Shown here in pieces: positions 23,701 through 35,947 of a stretch of 64,000 nt of DNA (the stretch's first letter is position 1; each line of letters starts with the position of its first letter). A program made the position numbers and the translations under genes. The stretch covers positions 246,084 to 310,083 of the forward strand of contig SEMN01000594.1 of NCBI GenBank assembly GCA_005408345.1, written 5' to 3'. Source of the stretch: Macquaria australasica (taxonomy: Eukaryota; Chordata; Actinopteri; Centrarchiformes; Percichthyidae). The notes beneath the pieces are model-generated. The model was not told the origin of the DNA. It saw only the letters and a program-made list of their open reading frames with translations, and did not search any database.

Positions 23701-26700
23701 CCAATTCTTACTAAATCACCTGAAATGTACTTTAACCCACAGTTGAAACTGGCAGGAAGTGTATGCAGAAAGTCAGCCGGTGACTGTGACCTGCCTGAAT
23801 ACTGCACCGGAGTGTCGGAGGATTGTCCAGAAGATAGCTTTGAGATGAACGGCAAACCCTGCTACGACCGGGCAGAGGGCTACTGCTTCAACGGCCAATG
23901 CCCCACACATCTGCAGCACTGCTGGAGGCTGTTTGGACAAGGTACACTCAACACACTGCTGTCAGTATGGTCATTCAAGTAAGATTAAAAAAAAACAGGG
24001 GTCTCAGTGTTTTCCTTTTCTTTTGAATAGACGAGATGAGCCCCAAGGAGCTTTAGTTACTAGTCTATTTCTAGTGGCTTCAGTTAATTTCAGTGTCACA
24101 TGGTGGAAATGGCTCTTTCTAAAAAAGATTTAATAGTGTGCATTTTTATTATATAAGGGATTACAGAGAATTTAATGAATAGCACTCTCATTCTCTGTAT
24201 TTGAAAATCAGACAAATTTTTACCATGTCCAAATTTAATGACATAACCAACACGTAACATCTCTTGTGCCTGAACCCTTAACATCCAGTGTTCCCTTTTT
24301 ATTTAAGGAGTTTGTAACGACTGACCCACCAGTGGTGTCAGCGAGGTTATATTGAAGCCCATTTATGCCAGGAAAAGAAAAGAAAAAAACAAAAAACAAA
24401 TGAAAAATTAGGAATGATAAAAATGATGACTTTTTATAAATAAATTATAATTTGACTTACTGAATAAAAATTATGGGACAATATGTCAAAATATGTCTGA
24501 CTTTATAAGTCAAAAATATCTCAGAAGATTGACATTTTTTTTAAATTATTTTTATGAGCATTGCAAAGCTCCCTGGCCTCACTTGACATATTGATTTACT
24601 GTCTCAAAATTATGACTCAATATTGCATACCTTCAACTTAAAAAGTCAAAATTTGTGACTTAGAAAGTCAATGTTGACTTACTATTTCAATATTGTTATT
24701 TTTATCATTTTTCATCTGGATTTTCTTTTCTTGGCAGAAATGGGCTTCCATATAAACTCCACGGACCAATCAGTGAATCTGTTATTACAAACTCATGCTG
24801 TGCAGCCAAACAATTGTTAAAATTTTAGATTCTATGACTCTAATTCTATAATTCAATAATGGTGATTTAGTACGCTATTTCATACTGTTGACTTTTTTAT
24901 TTTTTGTCATTTCCAATTTTTCATCTGTTTTTTTCTTCTCCTGGCATTAATGGGCTTCCATATGTTTAGGAGGTTAACCATGAATATCTTCTTTCCTCAG
25001 AGACCAGAGTTGGATCAGACGTGTGTTTTGACCTGAACAAACGGGGCGAAGAAGGTGCCAACTGTGGGAGGAACAAATTCGGCTACATGCCCTGTACAGC
25101 ACCGTACGTTATCATCAACATTTATGCTGAACTTTCTGCTGAAGGCCTAGCTAGCTATCCAGAGTTTATCACAAAATGCCCCTGAAGGAAACCTGGCACG
25201 CAGAATGAACCAGTGTCGGCACCGAATAGTAGCAAAAACTGTCAAAAAACACATGAAATGTGGCTAGTTTTTATGATTATGTCCTTAATGTGGCTGAACT
25301 CTCAACAAGTTCTTGATCAATTTGTTGATCTTTCTTTTGTTGTAGGAATCTTAAGTGTGGGTCTATATTTTGTGAAGGAGGTGGTGAGTCTATCACAGGT
25401 AAAAGGGCAACCTACACTGTGCGCGGCATAGAGTGTAAACTAGCTGTGGAGGACGATAAGACCAGAAACATCGACGTGGTGCCAAAAGGAACCAGATGTG
25501 GACCAAATAAGGTAAAACTTTCAGCCGGGAGACACATTACATGGAGTTTTGTTAGTTAATGTTGGATGTTTTGCTCAGAAGCAAACGTTTGTGTGCAGGT
25601 TTGCCTTGACAACAGATGTATGGATGTATCAGTTTATGGGAAAAAGGAGGATTGTGCCAAGAAATGTAACAACAAGGGGGTAAGTGAGTTATTTTAAGGT
25701 TTGAAATCACTTGTAGTTGTTTGACTAAAATGCAAGTCCAAGTGCTTGACTCATGACTGGATTAATTTTATTGCGTTTTATCTTCAGGTGTGTAATCACA
25801 AGAAAGAGTGCCACTGTAATCCTGGCTGGGCTCCACCATACTGTGACACCCAGTATGCAGATTTACCTCAAGGTACAGGACACTTCACAAGAATTTTATA
25901 ACAGTAAACGTATGCAAAGTCCAACTTTCTGAGCAGGTTTGGTTGCTAAAATACAAAATCTTCTATCAGTTTAAACTGCAGGTCAGCTCTCAGTGAGCAG
26001 CACAGGCAGAAACAGGTCACACCTGCTGGTTGAATCATTCTTCCAGTAAATAAGAAACATGAATGATTCATTATGAGTGATCTCCTGTTTCTTCCAGCAT
26101 TGACCTAATCGAGCGCTCCTGATACATCTTAAAATTGACCTCAGTAAAAAGTCTTAAAGAGGTTTTTTCTTAAATCCCATTTAAGATAGACTGCACTGTT
26201 TCAACTTAGAAAACAATAGCATGTAAGTGGTTGCCTTTCACATATATCTTTTGCACAAGGAGCAAGTGATTGAGCAACTATTCAGTCTTCACAGCAAACG
26301 GCCAAAAACACAAATAAAGGAGGCAGAAGAGAAACCAGAGTTGTGAAATACCTCAGCACAGGGTGAACAACACTTTCTTCTTTCCTCACCAGAACATTTA
26401 AAACCTGTTTTTTTTATTGGTAAGCTGCTTCGTTGTGCATTTCCCCCAAATTATGGTGAAATAAGTTGATCAACAAAACGACAATTCGCCGGTAAAGACT
26501 TTCTGACACACTGTTTTCTGAGTAACGGAACAGCTTTTTTTCTTGTTGCTGTGCAAATGTCATTGAGGCGTGGTACAATAATTTTGGCCTCCTCATTGTT
26601 TGTCATGTTGCTGCCACCATGACCAAAAAAGATGCTCACTTTCTAATTATAACGATTTAACAAGATATTTTTCACATTATTACTATACACCAAATGATTG

Positions 26701-29655
26701 TGTTTTAAAAAGAAGCATTTCTTGTTTTAACAACATAAGACTTTGTCTTATTATATCACAAAACCTTCTGTTTATCACACAAAATTGGCATGTCTCGTTA
26801 AAACATGAAACGCCTCTCGTTGTTGGCTCTGTGAGCTGATAGCATGCTGATGTTTGGAGGGTATAATGTTCACCATCTTAGCGTGTTAGCATGCTAAAAT
26901 TAGCTAATTAGCACTAAACACAGCAGAGGGGATGTCATGAGTTTTTCAGGTATGTAAACTAAATTGGACAAATTGAAATGAGAAGTCAGAGGATCAGAAA
27001 AGTCATTAGGATTCATCCTCTGAGGACCATGACTGTGTCTGAACCACATTTCATGGCAATATCTCACTCCGGACCAAAGGAGTGGACCTGGTGACCTGCA
27101 GTTCCATCCCTAGAGCCCCGCTGCTAGCGTGGCTAAAAAAAAATATATATATATATATATATTAGTCCACAGCGTGACATAAAGGGATCATAACAACAGA
27201 GATAATGTAACGGGGTAATTTCCCTATGTCTGCAGGTCAGAGTGGGATAATAGCTGGTGTGTGTGCAGTCCTCTCCATCCTTCTGGCGATCACTGTAGTG
27301 ATCGCAGGGCTGATGTGCTGTAAGAAGGACAACATGGACAACTACACCTCTAAAAGGTACTTTGTACTTTGATTCATTGTCTCGCGTCTGCATGTTCGGC
27401 TCTGTTTCTTGGTTTCATTCAGTCTTTCACTTCCCAGCTCGAATACATGTCGTGTCCACAGGACAGTGCACTCAGCCCCAGACAAGTTGAACCCGATGTT
27501 CCAGGAACCACGTGTTAAAGACCGACCGCAGATCAGTCAGCCCACTTTCATGGAATCAACAGCAACACAAGCCTGCGCTCCTCTGATCATTGCTGTGACT
27601 CCCAGCAGACCCGCTCCACAGGTACTGACATAGTCATGGAAATTCATGTCAAGGGGCAATTAGTTAATCGTGTGTGGGCAGGTAACAGATGAACAGCTGG
27701 GAGTGTTTGAAGAAGTATTAACTGCTTTTTTCCCCTTCTTCCAGCCACCAAAGAAACTATCTTCTACCTCACAAACTGAGCCGGTAAGCTTTAAAAAAAA
27801 ACAACTTGCAATGTGATCTAATGCATAATGCAAACTCAGGATTTAGAGATGGCAACTCAAGTCGGCTGCTAAAGTCAAATTAAATAATACATGGAGAAAG
27901 AAAGTTATCTGTACTCAGACGTGCTGTGCAACTGCTTAAAGGATAAAACTGCTGTTAGTCTATGTTTTTCTTCTTGTCAACAAATCCCATGAAAAGCCCA
28001 AAACCAACAGTGTGTTAGTCCGTCTTTTAATACTTCTTCTCTACTCAGACTCAAGCCCACTGGTTCCTACACATCACAGTAATTTCCTAAAACAGCTTGT
28101 CACTGTAGCCTTTATCAAATGTTACTCAAACAGGAGGAAATAGTGCTTTTATTGGGGACTATTTTCAGCTGCGGATTAATCCACATTTGGTGCCCTAGTG
28201 AGTATCTGGGGCAGCAGGATGGTGTGTGTTGAGTCCAAATAAACTCCAGTGTGTGTGTTCATGGTGATGAAGGAACAACAGTGAGGCTCACTGATGAGTT
28301 TTTAATAGTTTGTGGAGCAACAATGGAGCTCTGTGGCTCAGAGGAAGAAGAGATATACACACACAATACTTGTTAGTAGATAAATTCACTGTTGATTTTG
28401 GTCTTTTCATTGTACCACCACACGTCTGAGCAGCACACTCATGTAATATATAAGTATTATATGTATACAGTATACAGTATATATACCAGTGTGCAGTTAA
28501 CTCAATGCTGAATATGACCCTGAGTTTATGTGTCTGAGTGTTTAAAATGAAAAATCAAACACAAAAGTCTCAGTGACTTTCTTCTTCTTCTTCACCACAG
28601 AGCAAACCTCCTCCTCTACCTCCATCTAAACCTTTACCGCCTCTGAATAACACACAGGTGAGTCACACCTGCAGCTGCTCCCACTGGCCTCTTTGCAGAT
28701 AATTAGCGAAGTTCAAGAGGTCGTTGAGTAGTGCGGAAACAAGCAGCTGGTTGGTCAACAATTCTGACAATAATTATGAAGCAAAAATGCAAAATGATTA
28801 GCTGCAGCTCTTTATAAAAATATTTTTTGTATTTACTACTACACCCATATATTTACATTTATATAATGTATTCTACACACACTCTAGATATCCCCATTAT
28901 GACTAATTACATCCGTCACAATTATCCTCAGTAGTCAAGTGACTACTTGTGTTGTGTATTTCCAGTAAATACATGCCTCCCTCGAGACACTTTCACAGAC
29001 AATGTCCATGTTATGAGCTCACAAGTCGGGTCAACCAACAGTGTTGGTCTTGATATGTGGTTTAGGCATCTGTGGGGAAATCCTTCTTTTCAAGGTTATA
29101 TGTATTAGAAACGGTGTTTAAAAGACTCTAAACTGTTAAACCTTTATGCCTAAACCACATATCAAGACCAGAGGGCTTAAACTTCAGTCTTCTTGCACGC
29201 TTCTCAAGATGAAACCTTTTACAGGTCTTAAACTACACCCTAAGAGTGACCCTGGTCCATTTATTTATTCACTTTAAATAGCTCTTTATCCGTTTCCTGT
29301 CTCTTTAAACGGTTTCTTGTGCTGCTGTAACATGTGAGTTTCCCCTCTGGGGATCATTAAGGTCTTATCTTACAGATCTGTCATGGGTTAGACTGCTATC
29401 CTTTTTGGGACCAAATAAAATCACAACAAAATAAAACATCTCCCAGAACCTCCACAGTTTTAGGTGCAGAAGTAGCAACTTCACATTCAGAAATGTGTCT
29501 AAAATTCGTCTCATTTTGTTTTTCAGTGTAAAGCAGCCAAACCAAGTCCTCCTCCTGTACCTTCAGTCAAGCCCAGCCCTCGTCCCACTGCCAGAATCCA
29601 GCCGTGTACTCCTCCGCTGCCCCCAGCGAAGCCAAAACTTCACAGCCTCAAATGA
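17704..29655 (+). CDS. adam8: ADAM8-like disintegrin and metalloprotease (23 exons)
   Basis: A type I membrane zinc metalloprotease that sheds surface proteins and binds integrins on leukocytes and other cells. Exons 2-23 join in one frame to 817 residues ending TGA 29653-29655, close to mammalian ADAM8 length. Order: prodomain, catalytic domain with HEMGHNFGLSHD, disintegrin, cysteine-rich, EGF-like, one transmembrane helix, and a proline-rich SH3-ligand tail. The prodomain (GYTETHYSEDGK, HCYYHGHVEGMEDSSVSV, LYLIEPLGRSEDGDHAVY) and the EGF region (VCNHKKECHCNPGWAPPYC) are ADAM8-like rather than ADAM9/12/19-like. Exon 1 (17704-17728, MVSLWLTW) ends in phase 1 whereas exon 2 needs phase 0, so the signal-peptide exon is unresolved. 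A paralogue (adam8a or adam8b) cannot be chosen here. Confidence 0.9.
18090..20170 (+). other. adam8: adam8 prodomain exons
   Basis: Blocks 18090-18167, 18536-18609, 18709-18784, 19427-19503 and 19966-20170. They read MLSQVVRPQRLLGRQKRS, LYPDTVRYELTIEGRNHTIH, NLIGRGYTETHYSEDGKRV and EHCYYHGHVEGMED. A lone cysteine in RPGCGSSSNTT at the end of the domain is a candidate cysteine switch. ADAM8 matures by autocatalysis, and no clear furin RxKR site was seen before the catalytic domain. Confidence 0.85.
18350..18450. repeat. AGTAC-rich repeat (family F) in adam8 intron
   Basis: It contains gcagtaaaaagtacaatatt, ataaaagtacagagtaaatg and tacttagttactttccaccc. The same words are present at 49485-49870. 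Confidence 0.5.
20330..20500. repeat. Solo end of transposon family B in adam8 intron
   Basis: The terminal gtgtccacatacttttggcc at 20461-20480 is the same terminus as at 21960 and, with one change, at 58008. Only one end is recognisable here. Confidence 0.55.
20829..21715 (+). other. adam8: adam8 metalloprotease exons
   Basis: Blocks 20829-20894, 20979-21041, 21144-21313, 21403-21484 and 21573-21715. They read RFVELFVVVDNTEYKRYGSE, INHVDKLYRHLNIRVMLVGL and DNLIGLASTIAHEMGHNFGL. The zinc-binding HExxHxxGxxHD motif is complete and the Met-turn is NCVMADK, so the enzyme should be active. Confidence 0.9.
21778..21990 (-). repeat. Transposon family B, half element in adam8 intron
   Basis: It reads cctgatcacccaacatcagt, gtcggacctcactgatgctc, ctgcagcagtttcaacatct, then gtgtccacatacttttggcc. 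In reverse complement these match words in the same order at 57075-57270 (ccagatgtttgatcctgact, gaggtccaacactgatgtta). This is a non-autonomous DNA element end, shortly before exon 22032. Confidence 0.6.
22780..23400. repeat. Dispersed element family C, copy 1
   Basis: Words tgctaacatgctgatgatta, aatgttcaccatcttag, ggatcaccaaagtcatttgg and atgttgagatatttcac occur here. The module (gaggatcacca ... attcatcctctgggaacc) is partly duplicated internally at 23100-23200 and 23285-23345. Related copies lie at 26835-27130, 30930-31135 and 33520-33680. It fills the adam8 intron before 23743. Confidence 0.6.
24353..24961. mobile_element. Inverted-terminus MITE-like insertion in adam8 intron, right end duplicated
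   Basis: The left end gaagcccatttatgccagga at 24354 is inverted at two places: cttggcagaaatgggcttcc near 24730 and cctggcattaatgggcttcc near 24940. Internal sequence alternates tgacttataa/agtcaaaat words. No open frame. It lies between the exons ending 23941 and starting 25001. Confidence 0.55.
26835..27162. repeat. Dispersed element family C, copy 2, plus (TA)n
   Basis: Shares tagcatgctgatgtttgg, ataatgttcaccatcttag, gtcattaggattcatcctct and cacatttcatggcaatat with the other copies. A (TA)10 tract follows at 27143-27162. It sits upstream of the transmembrane exon of adam8. Confidence 0.6.
27236..29655 (+). other. adam8: adam8 transmembrane and proline-rich tail exons
   Basis: Blocks 27236-27356, 27462-27621, 27745-27783, 28601-28657 and 29527-29655. 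The membrane helix is SGIIAGVCAVLSILLAITVV followed by IAGLMCC and a basic stop-transfer KKD. The tail has class I/II SH3-ligand-like runs (KPPPLPPSKPLPPL, KPSPPPVPSVKPSP, PCTPPLPPAKPKL). The tail is spread over very small exons of 39 and 57 bases, so splice variants with fewer proline motifs are easy to imagine. Confidence 0.85.
29046..29169. repeat. 24-bp perfect fold-back in adam8 intron
   Basis: 29046-29069 starts ggtcttgatatgtggttt and is the exact reverse complement of 29146-29169, which ends cacatatcaagacc. The loop is 76 bases. The intron lies between the last two proline-rich exons. Confidence 0.85.
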
Positions 29656-30411
29656 AAGTCTCATTAAAAGTATCACGTTTGACCAAAGAAGACATTCAGC
29701 ATGTAGTTGTGTGTTATAGAACGAGAGCGATCCTTTCTGGGATCAGACGGGTGAGTCAAAGAGGCCAAAGAGAGTTTGGAAAAGTTACCTCTTAGTCTTC
29801 AAAGCCTTTAAAAGACGTCACGCGTGACCGAGGCTTCACTGACCGAGAATGTCTCTGAGCTTCACAGCTGCTGTGGAAAAGTGATTTTTTTGGGGTGAAA
29901 ACTTCTTTGTAACACGTGTAATGTTAAGTTGTCTCACTGCACTTTTATAAGCGTGAGCAAAATGGTGCTCGTGAAAATGTATTATGAAAATGTTTTATAA
30001 ATATTTATTTAATGTTTGTGCAAGGGACTGTACGAAAATGATTAGACGGGGAAAGAGGGTGCAGAAGGTTGGGAGGGTTATGTGTTTTTCCTTTTTTCTG
30101 ATCTTTTGATGAGCAGAGGAGGCTCTTTTTTACATTTCTCACCCCAGATTTATATTTTATTCCATTCTTCACAGAGAAGGAGCCTCAAGGAGCCAGTACT
30201 TGTTTTCTTTTACTGCACTGATATGTTTCTAGGGCAACGGTCACAGGGTTGTATTCTATGTAGGTTAAATTGTAAGTTAGCGCCATATCACCAAAGGGCT
30301 TAAAATACAAAATAAGTTGGTTATGATCACAGTCCTACTTTTTTATTCCGTCTCATATGATTGATTGAATGTAAAAGCTTAATTCCCATGAGAGGGTCTT
30401 TTGTTGCAACA

Positions 30412-30417
30412 AATAAA
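30412..30417 (+). terminator. adam8: adam8 poly(A) signal
   Basis: A perfect AATAAA lies 757 bases after the stop codon and is followed by the T-rich tgcactttattac. This gives a 3' UTR of roughly 780 bases. Confidence 0.65.
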
Positions 30418-33400
30418 GTGCACTTTATTACAAAAGTATGAAGATACGATCATGTTGCATCAGCAGATTACACAAGTTAGAACATGACAGAGGACTTCTT
30501 ATCTGCTGTGTTTTCCTTAGAGGTTCATTACGTGACTTGCATAATGATTAAAAAGTGAAATTTTTCTCTATGAAGTCCGTTGTGTCGTTACGTCTCTGTG
30601 CTGTTTTTGTCTTTTCTTGAAGTCTTCTACTGTTCTTCCCAGCTAACAGTGTGTACATCAGTTAGCAGCTGATCCATAGCTGTCAGAGTGTGAACTCAAA
30701 CATCTGCCTTTGTGTCCGACGGTTTAAGAAGCCTGAGCAGGAAACCCAGATGATGGGTTTTGGTTTTTTGGTTTCAAGAGTTCTCGTGGGAAACAAACCA
30801 AGAACTTTCTGAGTGAATTAGCAATAATACCAGCCCGTCAATATTAGCTCATCGCAGATAAACTGTACATGTTGGCTGATGAACTGCAGCACAGAAATGC
30901 CAGAAATATAATACCTTTACTTAGTTTGTGCACTAGAGAGCACTCTATGGATGCCGATGTTCCACCACTTTGGTTCAGGCTGAAATCTCTCGGCCACTAT
31001 TGGAAGGATTGCCATGAAATTCAGTGCAGACATTCATGTTCCCCCAGAGGATGGATTATAATGACTTTGGCGATCATTTGACTTTTCATCTAGCGCCACC
31101 ATGACATTTTCTGCCTTTTGTGTAAACTGTCTCAACAGCTATTAGAAGGATTGTCGTGAAAGCTGGTCCACGTGTTCACTTAGTCAAAGCTCTACGGAGC
31201 TTTTCAGCATCTTTCAGCTCTTTGTTTTGGTTTTATGGCAACTTTACTGTTTTGGTTCACGCTCACAGCACCACCACCATCAAAATCCACTAAACACGAC
31301 CTGCTCAGCACCAAACAGCAGACACACAGAGTTAGCCACTAGCTAGCTGGTGAACATAGTGGAGAAAGAGCCAGATATTTTTCTCAGGAGTTGGTAGAGA
31401 CCAAAACCAGAGCTAAAGGAGAGGGAATACTGGACTAACATTGATCAGGTGATACAAACACGACTTTAAATGACTGATCCTGTTTTACGCTGCCCCCGAA
31501 GTCAAATAAAAAACAAATATCGGCCAATATATCGTTAGCAGTCCATTCCAGTCTAAGTCGAGCTCTGTTAGACTGATATATCAGACATACTGTATATGAC
31601 AGAGGCTGAATTTTTCAGCAGCACACCAGCTAAGTGACCACACACAAAGACAGTATAGTTCGTCATTTATCAGAACTTTCTCTGACCACACAGGCAGGTT
31701 AACGTCACATCCAAAACTTGTGAAAGTGATTAAAGTTTGGTCCCGGGAGCCTGGAGCCTCTAACTATAAATGGGTAAATAAATCAGATTTGAGGCTCAGA
31801 CAGGGGAGCTGAGCGTTGAGGAATGTAGGCCGGAGCGAGGGGCGGGTTTCTCACCGAGAGCTCGTCTGATTCACTCTGATTCACAGGCCGAGCAGCTCAT
31901 AAAACATGAAACAAACACAGTTTACAATGAGTGCGGCTTGTTCTACAGCAAAGGTCTGTCTGCGCTTGTTGCCCGCTCAGATCAGCGGTTTACTCTGCAC
32001 ATTCTGCAGGAGATGATACGCGATGATGGCATCCCTCTTCAAAGGGCATCGGGCGTTTAGTCAAAACGTGCAGCCATCTGTGTTTGTGTTCCAGTTTCAG
32101 AATAACCCACAAGACTCTCCAACCGCAGACTTCAGTAAAACCATGATAGGTCATTGTGAGGTCTTTTAATGTTTTATTTTGTCTCCTCTTGGTGGTTTAC
32201 AATCCATGTTTTAAGGTTTCTGGCTTTGACTGTGTCTCAGAATCCGTGATAAATAATCTTAAATGTCAAAACAGCAGAATATCACTGATAAACTGCTAAT
32301 TAGTTTTGAATGTTTCTGCTGTAGGAGTGTGGATCCTGTACCAAAGGTTGAAAGAAAAATCTAAAACTCTCCAGAGGCAAACAGAAGAGACCCGGCATGA
32401 CTTTCCATGCTTGTAACCCTCCTGACAAATCCTTCCCTAACACATGTGGTTAAACAGAGGAGGCTCGCTGAAAGTGAGTCCTCAGCTGAACCAGAAAGCA
32501 CTTAAAACACCTAAACACCGGCCATGAGAAGGAAGGAAGACGTGAACAAGATAATCTGCGCAGCTCAGTGACTCACGGTTAATCACTCAGTTGAGTCAAA
32601 CTATCTTGATTGTTTCCAGCTTCCCCTTTTTTCCCCACATCGGGACAAACTGCAGCTGTACTTTTCAAAAAGTGTCCTCTATTGTGCCACAAAGTGAAAT
32701 ATGACCTGAACCAGTACAGCGGTGACAGCAGGTGTGTAATCACAGCGGTTGCATTAACATCACAAAAAAACGATTACACACTTCGGAGTTAAAAGGAAGT
32801 CATGCTTTCATTTGTGGACTTTTTAACACAATTCAACCCCACTGAGTTGCAATAAACTGCTCTCTTTATACATGCCAGTGGATAGTTGACTTTTTGACAT
32901 CAGTATGGGGACATCATTACATTTGCGGGTTAACTCTAGGAGAGCGTGTGGACATGGACTTAAGACATCAACTGGTGCAACGAGTGCTACTTGGAAGTTA
33001 AATTTCACAAAAACAAAGGTGAAAATCACATCGACAGTCAGAAGACAAAAAGTGGCTGTTACAAATACCTGGAACAAGTATCGATCAGGGTTTAGAAGTG
33101 GAGTTTGAATAAAATCCTAAATATTGAACTGACGCCAGCTCACTGCCAAGCTTTAATTAGTGATCATGGCAGGTATCCTTTTATGACTCTTTTTGCTAAC
33201 ATCCAGGCCCGTTTCTTGCTATATGTGGACTATGAGGTTGCATAAGGCCTCCGAAACCACCAGGGGGCCCCCAAGCTGCCATTTTAGCCTTGGTAGCCAA
33301 GCGCCCCTATGTGTTGAGTGAAAGCACATATATGCTAAACAATATATTTTTTTTTCACAAAATAGGGGCCCCAAAACAACATTATATACGTGGACTGTAT

Positions 33401-33930
33401 ATAAAGATGGACGACATGACAGCTCCCCAAAAGTGAAGCCAGAACATCTGGATCGCCCCCTGGTGGCTGGCTGCAGTATAGGTCATAAGCCCCGCCCCCT
33501 CCATGTTAGCAGATGAAAATTTGACCTGATGGTGGCGCTAGAGGAAAAGATCACCAAAGCTGCTAGAATTCGTTCTGAGGGGAGCATGAATGTCTGAACC
33601 ACATTTCATGGAAATCCATCCAAACGTTGAGATATTTCAGTCGGGACCGAAGTGGCGGACTGATGCCGACATGCTGCTAGCAAACAAATATCAGTTGATG
33701 TATCATTATTAGATTTTTCTAAACTCTCAAATATCAACATCTTCCTCAAGAATCCAGTTTTGCTCAGCCTCTACCTTTTATTCTGTTGTTTGAGTCTGTT
33801 TTTATACGTCTGTTTTAAAGCTGGAAGCTAAATTTTAACAGTAAAGACTGAGCTGAGCATTTCCTGTCCGACAACACCGGGTCAATTATTATTATTAGCT
33901 GGGCTCAAAGAAATAAACAGTGACATCAGA
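30418..33930. repeat. adam8-chuk tail-to-tail spacer with repeats
   Basis: No gene was recognised. Repeats seen: family C in reverse at 30930-31135 (ggaaggattgccatgaaatt, tctagcgccaccatgacatt), family A at 31180-31510 (ctcagcaccaaacagcagac, agctagctggtgaacatagt), and at 33390-33680 a short element (gatcgccccctggtggctgg, cccgccccctccatgttagc) joined to another family C copy (gatggtggcgctagaggaaa). The remaining spacer is plain and has only short chance frames. Confidence 0.5.
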
Positions 33931-33946
33931 ATCATGCCAAAGTCCT

Positions 33947-33952
33947 TTTATT
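33947..33952 (-). terminator. chuk: Candidate chuk poly(A) signal
   Basis: TTTATT on the plus strand gives AATAAA on the minus strand about 2.0 kb after the chuk stop. It would make a 3' UTR from 35947 down to about 33930, a length usual for this gene. Other weaker signals exist in between. Confidence 0.45.
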
Positions 33953-34674
33953 TCATTACCAGACAAACATTTTGATCTTTATACAATGAAATTTCAAAAA
34001 AAATTAAACATTCAGAGACGAGTTTAAACCATCAGATGGAAACAAATACTTAAATGGAAAGAAAACTGACAAATCCATTTAGTTAAATACAAAAAAATAT
34101 CTTTCTCCATTGCACTTCAACTTCATAAATACAACCAACTCAGAAGGTTCATTTCCACCACGTGACAATTCAGCTACCACCTGACAGTATGACTGCAGTA
34201 CATTCAACCATCTACTATCCTGGTTTCCTCTGAGCGTCTCTGCATTCAGATCTGATCATTCACATTCGTTTCATTGTGGATCAACTGACTGCGCTACGAC
34301 GTTTTTATGGAAACCAGACGGTGTCACACCTCCATGTACAATGCCACGTTCAGGTCATATACAACAGACGTTTACATCATCGGATCTCTCAAGACTGTTG
34401 ACAGTTGAAGGGTTAAAGATACTGAGCACTGACAATATAGCACTGTATCCATTAAATTTGAGTTTAATCACCTTGAACGACGGACTTGTGGTTTAAAGTT
34501 CAGTTTCTTACTACGAGTGATCGGATCCTACGTGAATTTCTATTTTCTACCAAAGTTTGAACAGTTTTAGTTATTTCTGTCGTTTCACTGTGCTTCTCTC
34601 GCTAGTTTGAAGTGGGCGGGGCTCCGTTAGAATAAGGTGATGATGATAACTGGATCTCCCATATGACATTTAGG

Positions 34675-35045
34675 TCACCAAGCAATCTTTTTTTTATTAT
34701 CAATTAATCTGCTGATTATTTTCTTGATTAACTGATTCATTCTTTTTTGTCAGCTATCAGAAAATAGCTAAAAAATGCCCATTATACTTTCTCAGAGCCC
34801 AAACTGCATGTTTTGTCCAAACAGCAGTTCAACACCTTAAACACATTAAATTTACTGTCACATAAGAAAGAAAAGCAGCAAATCCTCTCATTGGAGAATG
34901 TTGTGAGATATTTATGCTTATGCTCCACAACAGTAGTGGATGAAAACACGCATTCGCTCGCATTTTCTTGTGCAGACTTTCTGAAAAATTTGCTTAAAAT
35001 GTGAACTAAATTTGAAACTTGATTAATCGTTTCAACTCTATATGA
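34675..35045. repeat. Family D repeat within the presumed chuk 3' UTR
   Basis: The left part reads tatcaattaatctgctgatt and attttcttgattaactgatt, and the right edge ttgattaatcgtttcaact. Four more copies lie at 38610-38860, 41390-41690, 51780-52100 and 52625-52885. Confidence 0.5.
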
Positions 35046-35947
35046 CATGAACGCAGCGTGAAACCACCCAGTGAAATATTATGTGCACATAAACATATAT
35101 AAACAAAACCCCTTGTATCTTGCAGACAATTAAAAAGACAGATGTACAGTATAGACATTGTATAAACATAATGGCCAGCCACGTCTGTCACATATATCAT
35201 GACAAAAGACTTCTGCCTATGATATGGAACACGTTATCAAACAAAAAAAATTTAAATCAAAATGACATTTATATAGAATCTAAACCCCAGACTGTGTTAG
35301 TAAAATATATCAAATTGATTATGAGCGACATTAACAGTTTCTGTCTTAATTGGAAATACTGCGACAGTTTTGGCAGCCTTGAGCGTTTCATCTGGAACAA
35401 CGCTACTCTTCACAGACAGGATACATGGGAGTATCAAAGTGCTGTTTGTTTGATTGTATCCCCACACACACACACACACACTCCACTTCCTGTGTTTTCC
35501 TCGTATATCACAAGCTTAAACAAGTTCCCATGTTTCTGGCAAATACTCTCCCACGTGATGGATCCACCTCGAACCCCCAAAATCTGGTGCTACAATTCGC
35601 TTAATTTTGCAATAACAGTAGAAATGAATATAATCAGTTTTTTATGATTTATGATGATTATTGTGCGGCAAAAGGAAAAAGTAGAGTGACAGAGACATTC
35701 ATTGTTTTCTCATATAAAAACAAGAATACTCACTGATCAAACCTCCCACCGTGTGCGACGATGGGAGTGGACAGACACCACAGAGCATGTTTTGTTTTTC
35801 AAAGATCGGGAGTTCCATTTTTTAGGAGAATATCCCGAGTCCATGTACAACTGTACAATGTTTGACGCCACTTTCTGCTGCGTTGACAGCTCACAGTCTT
35901 TAGTGTTACTCGGAGCACAGGCAGGATGATGGAGGACGCAACACCGC

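Larger units (their letters stand above)
22032..25872 (+). other. adam8: adam8 disintegrin, cysteine-rich and EGF-like exons
   Basis: Blocks 22032-22221, 22564-22653, 23743-23941, 25001-25103, 25346-25511, 25599-25679 and 25788-25872. The disintegrin part has RCGNALLDPGEECDCG and the loop CRKSAGDCDLPEYC. In place of RGD the loop tip is KSAGD, as non-RGD loops are usual in ADAM8. The EGF-like module is CNNKGVCNHKKECHCNPGW. The intron between 23941 and 25001 is enlarged by a transposon-like insertion. Confidence 0.88.
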
